DNA of 64,000 nucleotides from Streptosporangium sp. NBC_01756 (GCF_035917975.1 NZ_CP109130.1:5022001-5086000), one strand, 5' to 3'. Numbered from the stretch's first letter, positions 50,739 to 62,888 are shown. Notes: generated from the sequence alone by a model not told the origin. Program-made: numbers and translations.

Positions 50739-51764
50739 ATGCGCCCACGCGGATCGAGCCCTCTGGCCTTCGGGGTTTTCGGTGTCCTGGCCATGACCTT
50801 CGCCGCGGTCGTGGTGATCGCCGGTCTGGCGGGGGACGATGGGGTGGAGGTTCCGGCCACTCCGGGCGCCGGGCCCGTAGCGACCAGAAATACCGAACTC
50901 CCACCGGCCGAGGACGCGGAGGTCACTCCGCCGAGATTCGGGCCGCCGCCCACCTTGAAGCTCGACTCGATGGGCGAGACCGAGATCACGCCGGCCGCCC
51001 GGCAGAAGATGCTCGTCGACCTCCGGGCCATGCGACGCTCCGACACCGCAGCCAGACTGAAGCGCAACCCGCTGTACGGCACCGGCACCATGCGCCCCAC
51101 CGCCTGCCGCGCCCCCCGGCCCTCGACCAGGCCCGCCGCCATGCTGGCCTATCTCACCGCCGTCACCGATTGCCTGGACCGGGCCTGGTCGGGGAAGTTC
51201 TCCCAGGCCGGAGCGGTCTTCCTGCAGCCGCGCCGGGTCTACTGGTCCCGTCCGGGCCGGGGGCCCTGCGGCACCTACCCCAACCCCCGGTTCGCCGCCT
51301 ACTACTGCCCGTCCAACCGGGGCATGTACATCGGCCTGACCCATCTCGTCGAGCAGACCGGCCGGACCGACCCGGCCGCCAACCACGTCCCGTACCTGAC
51401 CGTGCTCGCCCATGAGTACGGCCATCACGTGCAGACGATGGCGGGGATCGGCGGAGCCTGGTGGTGGGAGGTCGCAGACCGGTCCAAGACCGCCCAGAAC
51501 GCGTACTCCCGCCGCAACGAACTCCAGGCTCAGTGCATGGCGGGAGTCTTCGCCCGCACCGTCCAGACCTCGCTCGGCGTCACCGGCGCCCGCTGGAACC
51601 AGGCGCTGCAGATGGAGTACAGCCGCGGCGACGACCAGGGCGGCGGGGGCGCCCGCGACCACGGCACCGGCGACCACTACGCCGGATGGCTCCAGCAGGG
51701 CTGGAAGTACGCCAAGGTCGGCTACTGCAACACCTGGGCCGTCTCCGCCTCGCAGGTCAGCTGA
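50739..51764 (+). CDS. Neutral zinc metallopeptidase, YpfJ/PF04228 family
   Basis: 341 residues. An N-terminal membrane helix or signal (FGVFGVLAMTFAAVVVIAGL) precedes a proline-rich linker and the peptidase domain with HEYGHHVQ (His225, Glu226, His229) and a downstream RRNELQAQCMAGVFA that supplies the third ligand. It is probably anchored outside the cytoplasm. Substrate unknown. ATG 50739 has GAAGAAGGCGG upstream. Confidence 0.87.
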   Translation: MRPRGSSPLAFGVFGVLAMTFAAVVVIAGLAGDDGVEVPATPGAGPVATRNTELPPAEDAEVTPPRFGPPPTLKLDSMGETEITPAARQKMLVDLRAMRRSDTAARLKRNPLYGTGTMRPTACRAPRPSTRPAAMLAYLTAVTDCLDRAWSGKFSQAGAVFLQPRRVYWSRPGRGPCGTYPNPRFAAYYCPSNRGMYIGLTHLVEQTGRTDPAANHVPYLTVLAHEYGHHVQTMAGIGGAWWWEVADRSKTAQNAYSRRNELQAQCMAGVFARTVQTSLGVTGARWNQALQMEYSRGDDQGGGGARDHGTGDHYAGWLQQGWKYAKVGYCNTWAVSASQVS

Positions 51765-51995
51765 GCCCGGTCCCGGGCACCGGCGCGGGCTGGGAACCGG
51801 GCCCGCCACCGGCGGCCGGGGACCTCGACCTCTCCGGTGCGGATCACGAGGAGAGCGACCCGGTTCGGGTATGTAAGTGCCGACTCCGGCGCTCCCGGCT
51901 GGGTAGAATGCCCACCTGTTCACGATGATCCCGCCGGGCACCGCGTCCGACGGGATCGGTACCCATGTCGGCAGCCGAGAGCCTCCCGAGGTGGC

Positions 51996-52730
51996 ATGCG
52001 CGGGCCTGTGCCTGGACGACCCCGAGCAGGTATGGCCGCCGCTGTTATGGCGATTTGTTGCCTTATATCAGGATGTAGCGCGCAGGGCGGTGGGCCCGCG
52101 CCGACCAGTGACCCCATGACGGTCCGCCGGAGTCCGGCTCCGCTGGTCATGATCATCGGAGACAGTTTCACCGTGGGGTCGGGCCCGGTCGAGCGGTGGG
52201 ACACCTACGCCGCGAAGGCCGCCCGCGAGCTGGGCTGGCAGCTCGTCACCGCGGGGGCGGCGGGGACGGGTTTCGTCAACCCCGGTCCGGCGAGGCGGAC
52301 CTTTCAGGAGTCCTTCACCGAGGAGCTCTCCTGGCGACCCGCCCCCGACCTGCTGATCGTCTCCGGCGGGCACAACGACCGCCGCACCGGCTTCGGCAAG
52401 GTGAACAAGGCCGCCCGGCGGCTGCTCGAACTCGCCCGCACCACCTGGCCGCACACCAGGATCATCGTGATCGGCCCCCTCTGGATGGCCAAGCCTCCCC
52501 GGTGGGCCTACGGCGTCAGGGACGCCGTGGCGGTCGCCGCCGACACCGAGGGGGCGACCTTCCTGGACCCGCTCGGTGAGCACTGGCGCCGGGAGACGAT
52601 CCTGCCCGACGGCGTCCATCCCACGCTCGCCGGGCACGTGCAGGTTGCGCGATGGCTGGTCACGGCACTCCGCGGGCACGGGATCGGACCGGCGCCGGGC
52701 GGACCGGGACCGGACCGCCGCAGCGGCTGA
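51996..52730 (+). CDS. SGNH/GDSL hydrolase lipoprotein
   Basis: 244 residues from ATG 51996 (GAGGTGG upstream). Signal peptide with lipobox LISGC (cysteine near residue 27) followed by an SGNH fold: block I IIGDSFTVG (catalytic Ser), block III GGHND, block V DGVHPTLAGH (Asp/His). It is a surface-anchored esterase or deacetylase; neighbouring polysaccharidases suggest acetyl-polysaccharide as a possible substrate, but this is inference. Confidence 0.85.
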   Translation: MRGPVPGRPRAGMAAAVMAICCLISGCSAQGGGPAPTSDPMTVRRSPAPLVMIIGDSFTVGSGPVERWDTYAAKAARELGWQLVTAGAAGTGFVNPGPARRTFQESFTEELSWRPAPDLLIVSGGHNDRRTGFGKVNKAARRLLELARTTWPHTRIIVIGPLWMAKPPRWAYGVRDAVAVAADTEGATFLDPLGEHWRRETILPDGVHPTLAGHVQVARWLVTALRGHGIGPAPGGPGPDRRSG

Positions 52731-52792
52731 GGCGAAGCGGCCGCCGGCGCGGTGCGCATGCCGGCGGCCTCCGCCGCGATGCGGCCGGGTGC

Positions 52793-52831
52793 GTTCGACA
52801 GGTCCCCCGGCGCGGAGAGGACCTGTCGAAC
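52793..52831. terminator. Terminator between SGNH and GH10 genes
   Basis: GTTCGACAGGTCC (52793-52805) pairs perfectly with 52819-52831 around a 13-nt loop. It lies between convergent genes and can act on both. Confidence 0.85.
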
Positions 52832-52836
52832 AGGCC

Positions 52837-53417
52837 TCAGGAGAGGGTGGGGGTGGGTGGGGTGCCGGTGCCGTTCCAGGAGCCGATGAAGCCGTAGGTG
52901 GCGGTGCCGCCTGCGGGGATGGTGCCGTTCCAGGCGGCGTTGGTGAAGGTGAAGACGGTGCCGGTGGCGGTGTGGGTGGCGTTCCAGGCTTGGGTGATGT
53001 TCACGCCGGAGGGGTAGGTCAGCACGCTCTTCCAGGTGGTGACGGCGGTGGTGCATTTGACGGTGACTTCGCCCTGGAAGCCGCCTTGCCAGGAGTTGGT
53101 GGTCTTGTAGGTGGAGGTGCAGCCGTTGGGTGGGGCGGTGGTGGTGGTGAAGGTGGTGGTGGCGGAGGCGGGGGAGGTGTTTGCGGCGGCGTCCCTGGCC
53201 ACCACGTGGACGGTGTAGGCGGTCGCGGGGTTCAGGCCGGTCAGGGTGACGGTGTTGGTGGTGGCGGAGGCGAGTTTGGTGGTGCCGGCGTAGACGTCGT
53301 AGCCGGTGACGGCCCGGTTGTCGGTGGCGGCGGTCCAGGTGAGTTTGGCGCCGCTGCCGGTGATGTCGGAGACGGTGGGTTTGCCCGGCGTCGTCGGAGC
53401 CTCGGTGTCAGGAGTGG
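52837..53417 (-). repeat. FN3-CBM2 module, DNA-level copy 1
   Basis: Encodes the C-terminal FN3 and CBM2 of GH10. It repeats at 54574-55154 (offset 1737). By eye, bases 52837-53250 differ at only one position (53154 T versus 54891 C); differences cluster at about 53253-53370. This indicates recent duplication or gene conversion between the xylanase and mannanase genes. Confidence 0.9.
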
Positions 53418-54465
53418 TGCTGCCGCCGGCCAGCGCGTCGTGGATCGCGGTGTAGGCGGGCTTCTGGCCGTAGTTCTCGTCGTACGGCAGAGCCGCACCC
53501 TGACCTGAGAAGGTGTCCGGGACCCAGGAGTACTTGTCGGTGAAGCCCCAGATCGTGATGCCGGCGCACTGGCTCACCGCGAGACAGGCGTTGACGACGT
53601 TGGTGTAGTAGCCGGCCTGCTGGGCGTCCTTGGTCGCGTCACGGGGCATGGTCATCCGGATGTCGATCTCGGTGAACCTGACCTGGACGCCGAGGTCGGC
53701 GAAGCGCTGCAGGTTCTGCTGGACCTGGCCCGGGAATCCGTACTGGATGGCCAGGTGGCCCTGGAAGCCCACGCAGTCGACCGGCACGCCCTGCGAGCGC
53801 AGCGTCTTCACCAGGTTGTACATCGCGGTGCTCTTGGCGTTGACGCCCTCGACGTTGTAGTCGTTGATGCAGAGTCTGGCGTCGGGGTCGGCCGTCCGCG
53901 CGGCCCGGAAGGCGTCGGCGATGTAGTCGTCCCCCAGCTTCTGGCGCCAGAACGAGTCACGCATGTTGCCGTTGTCGTCGAAGACCTCGTTCACGACGTC
54001 CCAGGACACGACGGTCGGGTTGGCGGCGTAGCGGCCGACGACCTGCGCGATGTGGTTGCGCATCGCCGAGCGCATGGCGTCGGCCCCGAGGTTCTGCACC
54101 CAGTTCGGCGTCTGGCTGTGCCACACCAGCGTGTGCCCGTGGACCTGCTGGTTGTTCTGCGTGGCGAAGTTGACGATCGCATCCGCTCCGGACCAGTTGA
54201 ACTGGTTCTGGCTCGGTTCGGTGGCATCCCATTTCAGCGCGTTCTCCGGGGTTACCTGGCTGAATTCGGTGCCCGCGATGGTGCGGTAGGACGCCTCGCC
54301 GGCCAGCGGAGAGGTGGCGAGCGCGGTGCCGATGAACTTGCCGTGCGCCGCGGCGTGGGCGCGCAAAGGCTCCGAGGCGTGGGCCGGGGTGACCGGAAGA
54401 ACGGTCGCGATGATCGGGAGGACGGCGAGCGCCCCGATCGAGATCGCGCTGCGGAGTCTGGACAT
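52837..54465 (-). CDS. GH10 endo-1,4-beta-xylanase with FN3 and CBM2
   Basis: 542 residues: signal peptide 1-~31 (ends TPAHA), GH10 catalytic domain ~35-345, FN3 ~358-440, CBM2 ~445-542 (GCTSTYKTTNSWQGGFQGEV). Acid/base Glu is near residue 159 (WDVVNEVFDD) and the nucleophile near residue 266 (RFTEIDIRM). It is secreted and cleaves xylan backbones while the CBM2 holds it on cellulose or xylan. A CGAAACTTTC box about 45 bp upstream of the start resembles xylanase control elements of streptomycetes. Confidence 0.94.
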   Translation of the reverse strand: MSRLRSAISIGALAVLPIIATVLPVTPAHASEPLRAHAAAHGKFIGTALATSPLAGEASYRTIAGTEFSQVTPENALKWDATEPSQNQFNWSGADAIVNFATQNNQQVHGHTLVWHSQTPNWVQNLGADAMRSAMRNHIAQVVGRYAANPTVVSWDVVNEVFDDNGNMRDSFWRQKLGDDYIADAFRAARTADPDARLCINDYNVEGVNAKSTAMYNLVKTLRSQGVPVDCVGFQGHLAIQYGFPGQVQQNLQRFADLGVQVRFTEIDIRMTMPRDATKDAQQAGYYTNVVNACLAVSQCAGITIWGFTDKYSWVPDTFSGQGAALPYDENYGQKPAYTAIHDALAGGSTTPDTEAPTTPGKPTVSDITGSGAKLTWTAATDNRAVTGYDVYAGTTKLASATTNTVTLTGLNPATAYTVHVVARDAAANTSPASATTTFTTTTAPPNGCTSTYKTTNSWQGGFQGEVTVKCTTAVTTWKSVLTYPSGVNITQAWNATHTATGTVFTFTNAAWNGTIPAGGTATYGFIGSWNGTGTPPTPTLS

Positions 54466-54508
54466 GGGAGTCCTCTCTACGAGGTCATGGAAACTTGTTG
54501 CTATTAGC

Positions 54509-54518
54509 CGAAACTTTC
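54509..54518 (-). promoter_or_regulatory. CGAAACTTTC box upstream of GH10
   Basis: The near-dyad CGAAACTTTC lies 44-53 bp upstream of the xylanase start. It resembles CGAAA/TTTCG repeats reported before Streptomyces xylanase genes. A further half-site GGAAACTT is at 54489-54496. A similar dyad lies upstream of GH48. Confidence 0.55.
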
Positions 54519-54573
54519 AAAGACCGACCGTGCTAAGGGGTACGGCCGCGGGCCGTACCCCTTGGCTACCGGG

Positions 54574-55154
54574 TCAGGAGAGGGTGGGGGTGGGTGGGGT
54601 GCCGGTGCCGTTCCAGGAGCCGATGAAGCCGTAGGTGGCGGTGCCGCCTGCGGGGATGGTGCCGTTCCAGGCGGCGTTGGTGAAGGTGAAGACGGTGCCG
54701 GTGGCGGTGTGGGTGGCGTTCCAGGCTTGGGTGATGTTCACGCCGGAGGGGTAGGTCAGCACGCTCTTCCAGGTGGTGACGGCGGTGGTGCATTTGACGG
54801 TGACTTCGCCCTGGAAGCCGCCTTGCCAGGAGTTGGTGGTCTTGTAGGTGGAGGTGCAGCCGTTGGGTGGGGCGGTGGTGGTGGTGAAGGCGGTGGTGGC
54901 GGAGGCGGGGGAGGTGTTTGCGGCGGCGTCCCTGGCCACCACGTGGACGGTGTAGGCGGTCGCGGGGTTCAGGCCGGTCAGGGTGACGGTGTTGGTGCTG
55001 GAGGAGGCGAGTTTGCTCGTGCCGGCGTAGACGTCGTAGCCGGTGACGGCCCGGTTGTCGGTGGCGGCGGTCCAATTCAAGGTCGCGCCGGAAGAGGTGA
55101 CGGCCGAGACGGTGGGTTTGCCCGGCGTCGTCGGAGCCTCGGTGTCAGGAGTGC
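54574..55154 (-). repeat. FN3-CBM2 module, DNA-level copy 2
   Basis: Second copy of the module at 52837-53417, encoding the C-terminus of GH5. The two copies are in direct orientation, so recombination between them would delete about 1.74 kb and join the GH5 catalytic domain to the GH10 gene's FN3-CBM2 tail. Confidence 0.9.
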
Positions 55155-56133
55155 CGCCCCCGCCGTAGATGGTGGCCTGCACGGAGGTCTGGGCGATGCC
55201 GTTCGCACCGTTGAAGAGCCGCTGGCCCCAGCTGGTCAGGCTGGAGACGTCGAAATTGGTCACCTGGTCGAGGTATTCGACGCCGCCGCCGTTGCCACTC
55301 CAGGACCAGCCGAGGTAGCCGAGGCCCCGGGCCTGCGCCTGGGCCATGATCGTGTCCTCGTCCGGGTTGCCGTCGGAGTGGTTGAAGCCGAACTCGCCGA
55401 CCACCAGGGGCAGCCCGGCGCTCTGGAAGCTCTGCATGTAGCCGGTGACCTCGGCGGCCGTGTCGAACACCCCGTACATGTGGACGGAGAAGACGGTGTT
55501 GCGCTGCGGGTCGGCGGCGAAGACCGTCGCCGCGTTGTCGCGCATGGTGAAGCCCCAGTCCTGGCCCCAGTTGGGCGCGTCCACCATGATCAGGTGCTGG
55601 AAGCCGTTGCTGCGCAGCCGGGAGATCGCCGACGAGGTGGCCTGGGTCCAGCCGGGGGTGGTCGCGTTGTTGCCGAAGGGCTCGTTGCCGATGTTCAGGA
55701 CGACGTAGTCCTCCTGGCCGACGATCGCGCTCTTCACACTGATCCAGTAGTCGACGGCCTGGTCGAGGGTGTAGGCGCCGCTCTGCTCGCCGTACCCGGT
55801 GGTGTCGTGGTTCTCCAGCACGCAGATGAGCTTGTTCTGCTTGCACAGCGAGACGACGTTAGCCACGTCGGCGGCGCCGTTGGCGGTCCACCGGCCGCCG
55901 CTCAGCACCACCCGCACCGTGTTCGCGCCGAGGGACTTGATGCCGGCGAAGGATGCGGTCTGGGACGCGTACCAGGTGTGTGCGTGGCTGGTGCCGCGCA
56001 TGACGAACGGCGTGCCGTTCGCCTCAACGATCTTCGTGCCGCTCACGTGCAGGCCGGTGGCGGCGTGGGCGGCGGGCATCGAGATGAAGAACGACAGGAA
56101 GAGCGCGACGAGCATCGCGAATCGTGTTCTCAT
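54574..56133 (-). CDS. GH5 endo-beta-1,4-mannanase with FN3 and CBM2
   Basis: 519 residues: signal peptide 1-~24 (SFFISMPAAHA), GH5 domain ~26-325, FN3 ~337-420, CBM2 ~425-519. The pattern TGLHVSGTKIVEANGTPFVM and SHAHTWY, acid/base Glu near residue 150 (NIGNEPFGN) and nucleophile near residue 247 (VGEFGFNHSDG) match actinomycete GH5_8 mannanases. It is secreted and attacks mannan or galactomannan. The C-terminal module is almost identical in DNA to that of the adjacent GH10. Confidence 0.9.
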   Translation of the reverse strand: MRTRFAMLVALFLSFFISMPAAHAATGLHVSGTKIVEANGTPFVMRGTSHAHTWYASQTASFAGIKSLGANTVRVVLSGGRWTANGAADVANVVSLCKQNKLICVLENHDTTGYGEQSGAYTLDQAVDYWISVKSAIVGQEDYVVLNIGNEPFGNNATTPGWTQATSSAISRLRSNGFQHLIMVDAPNWGQDWGFTMRDNAATVFAADPQRNTVFSVHMYGVFDTAAEVTGYMQSFQSAGLPLVVGEFGFNHSDGNPDEDTIMAQAQARGLGYLGWSWSGNGGGVEYLDQVTNFDVSSLTSWGQRLFNGANGIAQTSVQATIYGGGGTPDTEAPTTPGKPTVSAVTSSGATLNWTAATDNRAVTGYDVYAGTSKLASSSTNTVTLTGLNPATAYTVHVVARDAAANTSPASATTAFTTTTAPPNGCTSTYKTTNSWQGGFQGEVTVKCTTAVTTWKSVLTYPSGVNITQAWNATHTATGTVFTFTNAAWNGTIPAGGTATYGFIGSWNGTGTPPTPTLS

Positions 56134-56217
56134 GAGCTACCTCGGTCGGGGGGAGGGGCCGGCCGGGTGGAGGGGTCGTCGCACCCGGCCGGGGTCTGGG
56201 GGAAGATCACTGGCGGG

Positions 56218-58824
<2,607 letters not shown>

Positions 58825-58855
58825 TCAGCGCCCGGTCGGACGGGGCGGACCGGAT

Positions 58856-58990
58856 GGGCTGTCCGCCCGGCCCGACCAGCCGGGGCCGATCGGACCGGGC
58901 GGGCTGTCCGCCCGGCCCGACCAGCCGGGGCCGGTCGGATCGGGCGGGTTGTCCGCCCGGCCCGACCAGCCGGGGCCGATCGGACCGGGC
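58856..58990. repeat. Three tandem 45-bp repeats downstream of GH48
   Basis: Units at 58856-58900, 58901-58945 and 58946-58990 differ at a few positions. Each unit is GC-rich and carries internal dyads (GCCCGGCC and CCGATCGG). They lie 11 bp past the GH48 stop, between GH48 and GH9. They may form a terminator or protect the mRNA 3' end. Confidence 0.9.
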
Positions 58991-59001
58991 GGATGGGCCG
59001 G

Positions 59002-61941
59002 TCAGGGGAAGAGCCGGCCGTACTCGGCGAGGGCGACGGCCACGTCGACCTGCGCCCAGAACCGGTGGTAGTTGAAGGTCGGCGCGGGGCCGGTGCCCTT
59101 CAGGAACGAGTCGACCTTCGGCCAGTCCGGGTCGTTCTTGTAGAAGGACCGGATCGACATGAAGGTGGAGTTGGAGTCGATCACGTCGCCGTTGGGCATC
59201 TTGCCCGTCCAGCCTGCGGGGACGTAGACCGGGTCGTTGAGCCGGCTGTAGTCGGCCTTGGTCTCCGGCACCGAGACGCCCTTGGCGTCCTGGTTGTTCT
59301 TCCAGATGCCGTCCAGCAGGCCCTTGGCGATGGTCTTGGCCGTGGCGTTACCGGACTTGGCGGCGTAGTAGGTGAGCACCTTGGCGTAGGAGCCCGCCAC
59401 ACCGATGTCGCTGGTGTAGTCCCGGATGCTGACGTGCAGCCCGGCGTTGCTGCCCGGGGAGCTCGCGTTCCAGGTGTCCGGCTGGCCGGTCCACACCAGG
59501 GTCGAGGGGATCTGGAAGGTGCCGTCGGCGTTGACCGTGGTGTTGTCGGTCGCCCACTTGACCCACTTGTCCAGCACCAGCTTGGCGTCGGCGTTGCCGG
59601 TCGCGTAGTAGAGCTCCGCGACCCGCTCCATCGACCAGGCCTGGAAGCCGAACCACTGGTTCGACGGCGGGTCGTGGTAGACCGGCTGCCAGTCGTAGGC
59701 CATGCCGTAGAAGGTGGGCAGCGTGGACGGCGGGGCCGCGTAGTGGCCCTGCCAGCTGTTGGTGGCGCCACCGGCGATCGCGCCCTCGGTCGACTGCAGC
59801 CAGCGGTAGAACTCCAGCTGCCGCTTGGTGCTGGTGGTCCAGTCCTGTACGGCGGTCGCCCCCTTGGGCTTGAGCGCGTCCACGCTGGACAGCGCCCAGG
59901 CGGCCATCGGGTTCTGGTAGCCGGAGTGGTTGTGGCTGGAGCCGATCCGCCAGGCCCAGCCGGCGGAGGTGTCGTTGGCGCCGCCCCAGGCGTAGTACCA
60001 GCTCAGCAGGTAGGCCGAACTGTCCTTGCCGGTGCCGGCCGCGCACGAGGTGCTGGTGCAGCCCTGCTTCTTGAAGTACTTGTCGTACATCGCGTAGCGC
60101 AGGTAGTCACCCATCTTCGCGGCCTTGGAGACCGAGGTGGCGACCTGCGACTCCTTGCCCTGCTCCTTGGCCCAGGTGTGCGCCCAGTAGGCGGCCTGGA
60201 CGGCGCGGGCGTCCGCGTCGGGGGCGTTGGTGTACTTCCACTGCTTGGCGTAGGCGCTGTCCCCGGTGAACAGGTCCAGGTAGCCGTTCTTGCCGCCGTG
60301 CTTGAAGGTGTCGCAGGACGGCTGGGGGATGGTCTCGAAGACCGACTCCTCCGGGCCGCGCTGGTAGGTGTTGATGTAGGCGGGCTTGGTGGTGCCGTCG
60401 CCGCAGCGGCCGAAGCCGTAGGTGTTGTCCACGTCGAGCAGCCAGTGCATGCCGTACACGTCGCTGGTGCCGTAGGCGCTCTTCAGCTCGCCCGCGATCG
60501 GGTCGGTGCCGACGCTGACACCGTTGTCCAGCTTGGACGGGTACTGCTTGATGTCGTCCCACTCACCGGCGTAGGTGGCGGGCTTGGACGCGTTGTAGAA
60601 GGAGTTGGTCGGCTGGTCGGCGGTGGAGGGGATGATGTACTTCTCCATCGAGGCCCAGGCGGCGTTGAACTTGCTCCAGTCGCCGGTCACCTTGCCGTAG
60701 GCCGCCTCCAGCCACAGGTAGTAGCTGTACGCCTCGGAGGTGGTCTCGTGCCCGTGGTCCGGGGCCTCGACCATGAAGGTCTCCACCGAGTGGTACGGCA
60801 CGCCCTCCGGTGAGAAGTAGCCGTTCGCCGGGTCCTTGAGCTTGTTGTACATCGTGGTGAAGCGCTTGATGTACTCGTTGTCGCCGCCCGTGCTGTCGTT
60901 GTCCACCTCGGTGGCGGTCGCCTTGGCCGAGGTGTGGCCGGTGGCGGTCGAGGTGAACTCCGCGCTGCCCGAGGTCTGATCGGTGTCCTCGGCGGCGGCG
61001 ATCTTCACGGTCTGGGCGGTGTTCCAGTTGGCCGTGGTGAAGGTCAGCGAGCCGCCCGAGGAGACGGTCAGGTCGGCGTCGCCACTGGTCCTGGCGGTCG
61101 TCACGGTGACGTTCGCGGACGGGGCCTTGGAGAGCTTGACCGAGAGGTCAGCGCTGCCGCCCTCGGGGACGGCGATCGTGGCCGGGGTGAGGAGCACCGC
61201 GGGGGCGGCGTTGGCCTGAACGCTGATCCCGATCGGGGAGGAGGTCGTGCTCGCGCCCTTGTCGTCGGTCGCCTTCGCGGTGAGCGAGTAGTCGCCGGCC
61301 GCCACGTTCGCCCAGCTGTAGGCGTACGGCGCGGTGGTGTCGGTGCCCAGCAGGGTCGTGCCGTTGAAGAACTCGACCTTGGCGACCGTGCCGTCGCTGT
61401 CGGCGGCGTTGGCGGTGATGTCCACCGTGGCGGGCGCGGTGAAGGTGGCCCCCGCGAGCGGCTTGGTGATGCCCACGGTCGGGGCCTGGTTGACGGGGCC
61501 GGTCCCACCGCAGGTGACGCCGTTGATCGTGAAGCTGGTCGGCTTGGGGTTGGACCCGGACCAGTTTCCGTTGAAGCCGATGCTGGTCGAGGCCCCGGTG
61601 GCCAGGTTGCCGTTCCAGTCCAGGTTCTTGGCGGTGACGTTCTGGCCGCTCTGCGCCCAGGTGGCGCTCCAGCCCTGGGTGAGCTTCTGCGAGGCGTTGG
61701 GGAAGGCGAACCCGAGGGTCCAGCCGTTCAGCGGGTCACCCAGGTTCTTGATCGACACGTTGGCGGTGAAGCCGCCCTGCCAGTCGTTGGTCGCGTAGGT
61801 GACATCGCAGGAGACCGCGGCGAATGCGGGCGAGGCTGCCAGCGCGGTGGTCGTTCCGGCCGCCAGGCTGAGCAGCGCCAGCGCGGCGACCCGTCTCCGG
61901 AAGCGTGGGAGCGCTCCCGTTTTGGCAGAAATCTGAGGCAT
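59002..61941 (-). CDS. GH48 cellobiohydrolase with N-terminal CBM2 and two Ig/Calx-like domains
   Basis: 979 residues from ATG 61941, supported by GGAGG at 61951-61955. Signal peptide 1-~41 (ASPAFA), CBM2 ~43-145, bacterial Ig-like domain ~150-242 ([20 protein letters not shown]), a Calx-beta-like domain ~245-345 ([17 protein letters not shown]), then GH48 ~350-979 with the catalytic-acid region [22 protein letters not shown]48 enzymes release cellobiose processively from chain reducing ends and are the core of bacterial cellulase sets. Two CelR/CebR-like palindromes, one inside codons 8-12, point to control by cellobiose. Confidence 0.95.
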   Translation of the reverse strand: MPQISAKTGALPRFRRRVAALALLSLAAGTTTALAASPAFAAVSCDVTYATNDWQGGFTANVSIKNLGDPLNGWTLGFAFPNASQKLTQGWSATWAQSGQNVTAKNLDWNGNLATGASTSIGFNGNWSGSNPKPTSFTINGVTCGGTGPVNQAPTVGITKPLAGATFTAPATVDITANAADSDGTVAKVEFFNGTTLLGTDTTAPYAYSWANVAAGDYSLTAKATDDKGASTTSSPIGISVQANAAPAVLLTPATIAVPEGGSADLSVKLSKAPSANVTVTTARTSGDADLTVSSGGSLTFTTANWNTAQTVKIAAAEDTDQTSGSAEFTSTATGHTSAKATATEVDNDSTGGDNEYIKRFTTMYNKLKDPANGYFSPEGVPYHSVETFMVEAPDHGHETTSEAYSYYLWLEAAYGKVTGDWSKFNAAWASMEKYIIPSTADQPTNSFYNASKPATYAGEWDDIKQYPSKLDNGVSVGTDPIAGELKSAYGTSDVYGMHWLLDVDNTYGFGRCGDGTTKPAYINTYQRGPEESVFETIPQPSCDTFKHGGKNGYLDLFTGDSAYAKQWKYTNAPDADARAVQAAYWAHTWAKEQGKESQVATSVSKAAKMGDYLRYAMYDKYFKKQGCTSTSCAAGTGKDSSAYLLSWYYAWGGANDTSAGWAWRIGSSHNHSGYQNPMAAWALSSVDALKPKGATAVQDWTTSTKRQLEFYRWLQSTEGAIAGGATNSWQGHYAAPPSTLPTFYGMAYDWQPVYHDPPSNQWFGFQAWSMERVAELYYATGNADAKLVLDKWVKWATDNTTVNADGTFQIPSTLVWTGQPDTWNASSPGSNAGLHVSIRDYTSDIGVAGSYAKVLTYYAAKSGNATAKTIAKGLLDGIWKNNQDAKGVSVPETKADYSRLNDPVYVPAGWTGKMPNGDVIDSNSTFMSIRSFYKNDPDWPKVDSFLKGTGPAPTFNYHRFWAQVDVAVALAEYGRLFP
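61906..61919. promoter_or_regulatory. CelR/CebR-like box inside GH48 coding start
   Basis: TGGGAGCGCTCCCG matches the 14-bp CelR/CebR operator TGGGAGCGCTCCCA except its last base. It lies within codons 8-12 of GH48, 104 bp from the second, perfect site. Confidence 0.75.
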
Positions 61942-62022
61942 CGAAAGGGTCCTCCAGGGATGATTCCGAGGTAAATCCCCTGGTAGGGGGCTCACGTCGG
62001 ACGGAGCGGGGAAGAAGGGGGG

Positions 62023-62036
62023 TGGGAGCGCTCCCA
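62023..62036. promoter_or_regulatory. CelR/CebR operator upstream of GH48
   Basis: TGGGAGCGCTCCCA is a perfect 14-bp palindrome, identical to the operator of the LacI-type repressors CelR (Thermobifida) and CebR (Streptomyces), which release on cellobiose or cello-oligomers. It lies 82 bp upstream of the GH48 start. Confidence 0.9.
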
Positions 62037-62153
62037 AACAAGATTCTGGAGACAGTCCTCAGGATGTCAATGGCATGTGTTCCGCGTTACGTCCAGGTTT
62101 CGCTGGACATGACGTCAGGCTGCTGCGATCCGCCCGGATGAATTCTCCGATTG

Positions 62154-62164
62154 TGAAAGTTTCA
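62154..62164. promoter_or_regulatory. TGAAAGTTTCA dyad in GH48 upstream region
   Basis: An 11-bp perfect dyad, 213 bp upstream of GH48 and 216 bp from the divergent small gene. Its GAAA-N-TTTC core resembles the box before GH10. The rest of the 438-bp divergent gap (61942-62379) holds no gene. Confidence 0.5.
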
Positions 62165-62379
62165 AATTTCCGGTACCCACGGGGCCGGATGTTCGCGTCC
62201 TGCGCGCCTCTTCGGAGTGCGGTGCGCCCCGGCCGCCGGGTGGCCGCCGATCGGAGCCGGGGCGGAGAAAGATCAAGGTGTTTCCGGCGGCGCCGCCGCC
62301 GCAGGGCCTCATTGGGAGTGTGATATATCCCGCTGCGAATAGGGGTGACTGGTTTGCTGGGTGGGTAGAGGCTGGAGCC

Positions 62380-62595
62380 ATGAACAGAGCCGACCCGAGA
62401 AACCTGAGCGTGCGAGATCTGCGCGATGAGCTGAACCAGCTCGAGGAGACCTGGTTGGAGACCATCCTGAGCGGTTCGGAGGATGCCCTCGACAACCACG
62501 CGTCGCGGACACATGAGCTGGAGGAAGAGGTTGACCGCCGTCAACGCGGCGACGACGGCCCCCCGCCGGCCCCGGAGGAGACGGCCCGCCCCTGA
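62380..62595 (+). CDS. DUF6158-like small cytosolic protein
   Basis: 71 residues (SVRDLRDELNQLEETWLETI, SGSEDALDNHASRTHELEEE) following the pattern of short helical actinobacterial DUF6158 proteins, which often occur downstream of stress genes; role unknown. ATG 62380 follows GGAG closely (62373-62376). It is divergent from GH48. Confidence 0.6.
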   Translation: MNRADPRNLSVRDLRDELNQLEETWLETILSGSEDALDNHASRTHELEEEVDRRQRGDDGPPPAPEETARP

Positions 62596-62697
62596 AGGCG
62601 CGGGATCGCACGTCCATCCCGAAAGCGGGGGATCGCACGCCCATTCCGAAGGCGCGGGAGAGCCGGAGAGCCCGGTCCCGTCGCGCCCGCCCGGTGA

Positions 62698-62777
62698 GCG
62701 GCCGGCCTGATGAGCGGCCGGTTTGATGGGCGGCCGGTCCGGTGAGCGGCCGTCCCGGTGAGCAGCCGGTTGACGGT
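62698..62777. repeat. 16-bp GC-rich tandem repeats
   Basis: Five imperfect copies of GCGGCCGGCCTGATGA begin at 62698, 62714, 62730, 62746 and 62762. Just upstream (62600-62660) a GGGATCGCACG(T/C)CCAT unit occurs twice. No coding potential is supported. Confidence 0.75.
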
Positions 62778-62888
62778 GTCGCTTGAGGACCTCCGGCCGG
62801 GATCGGAGGTCCCTGGACGGAAAAAGGCCCACTTCGCGAGCAGGCCGGGCGCCCGGGGCGCACGCGGACCAGCCGATGTCCCGTCGGA

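Noticed and set aside
58856-58990. CRISPR-like array
   Set aside because: The 45-bp units are directly adjacent with no spacers and no cas genes nearby.
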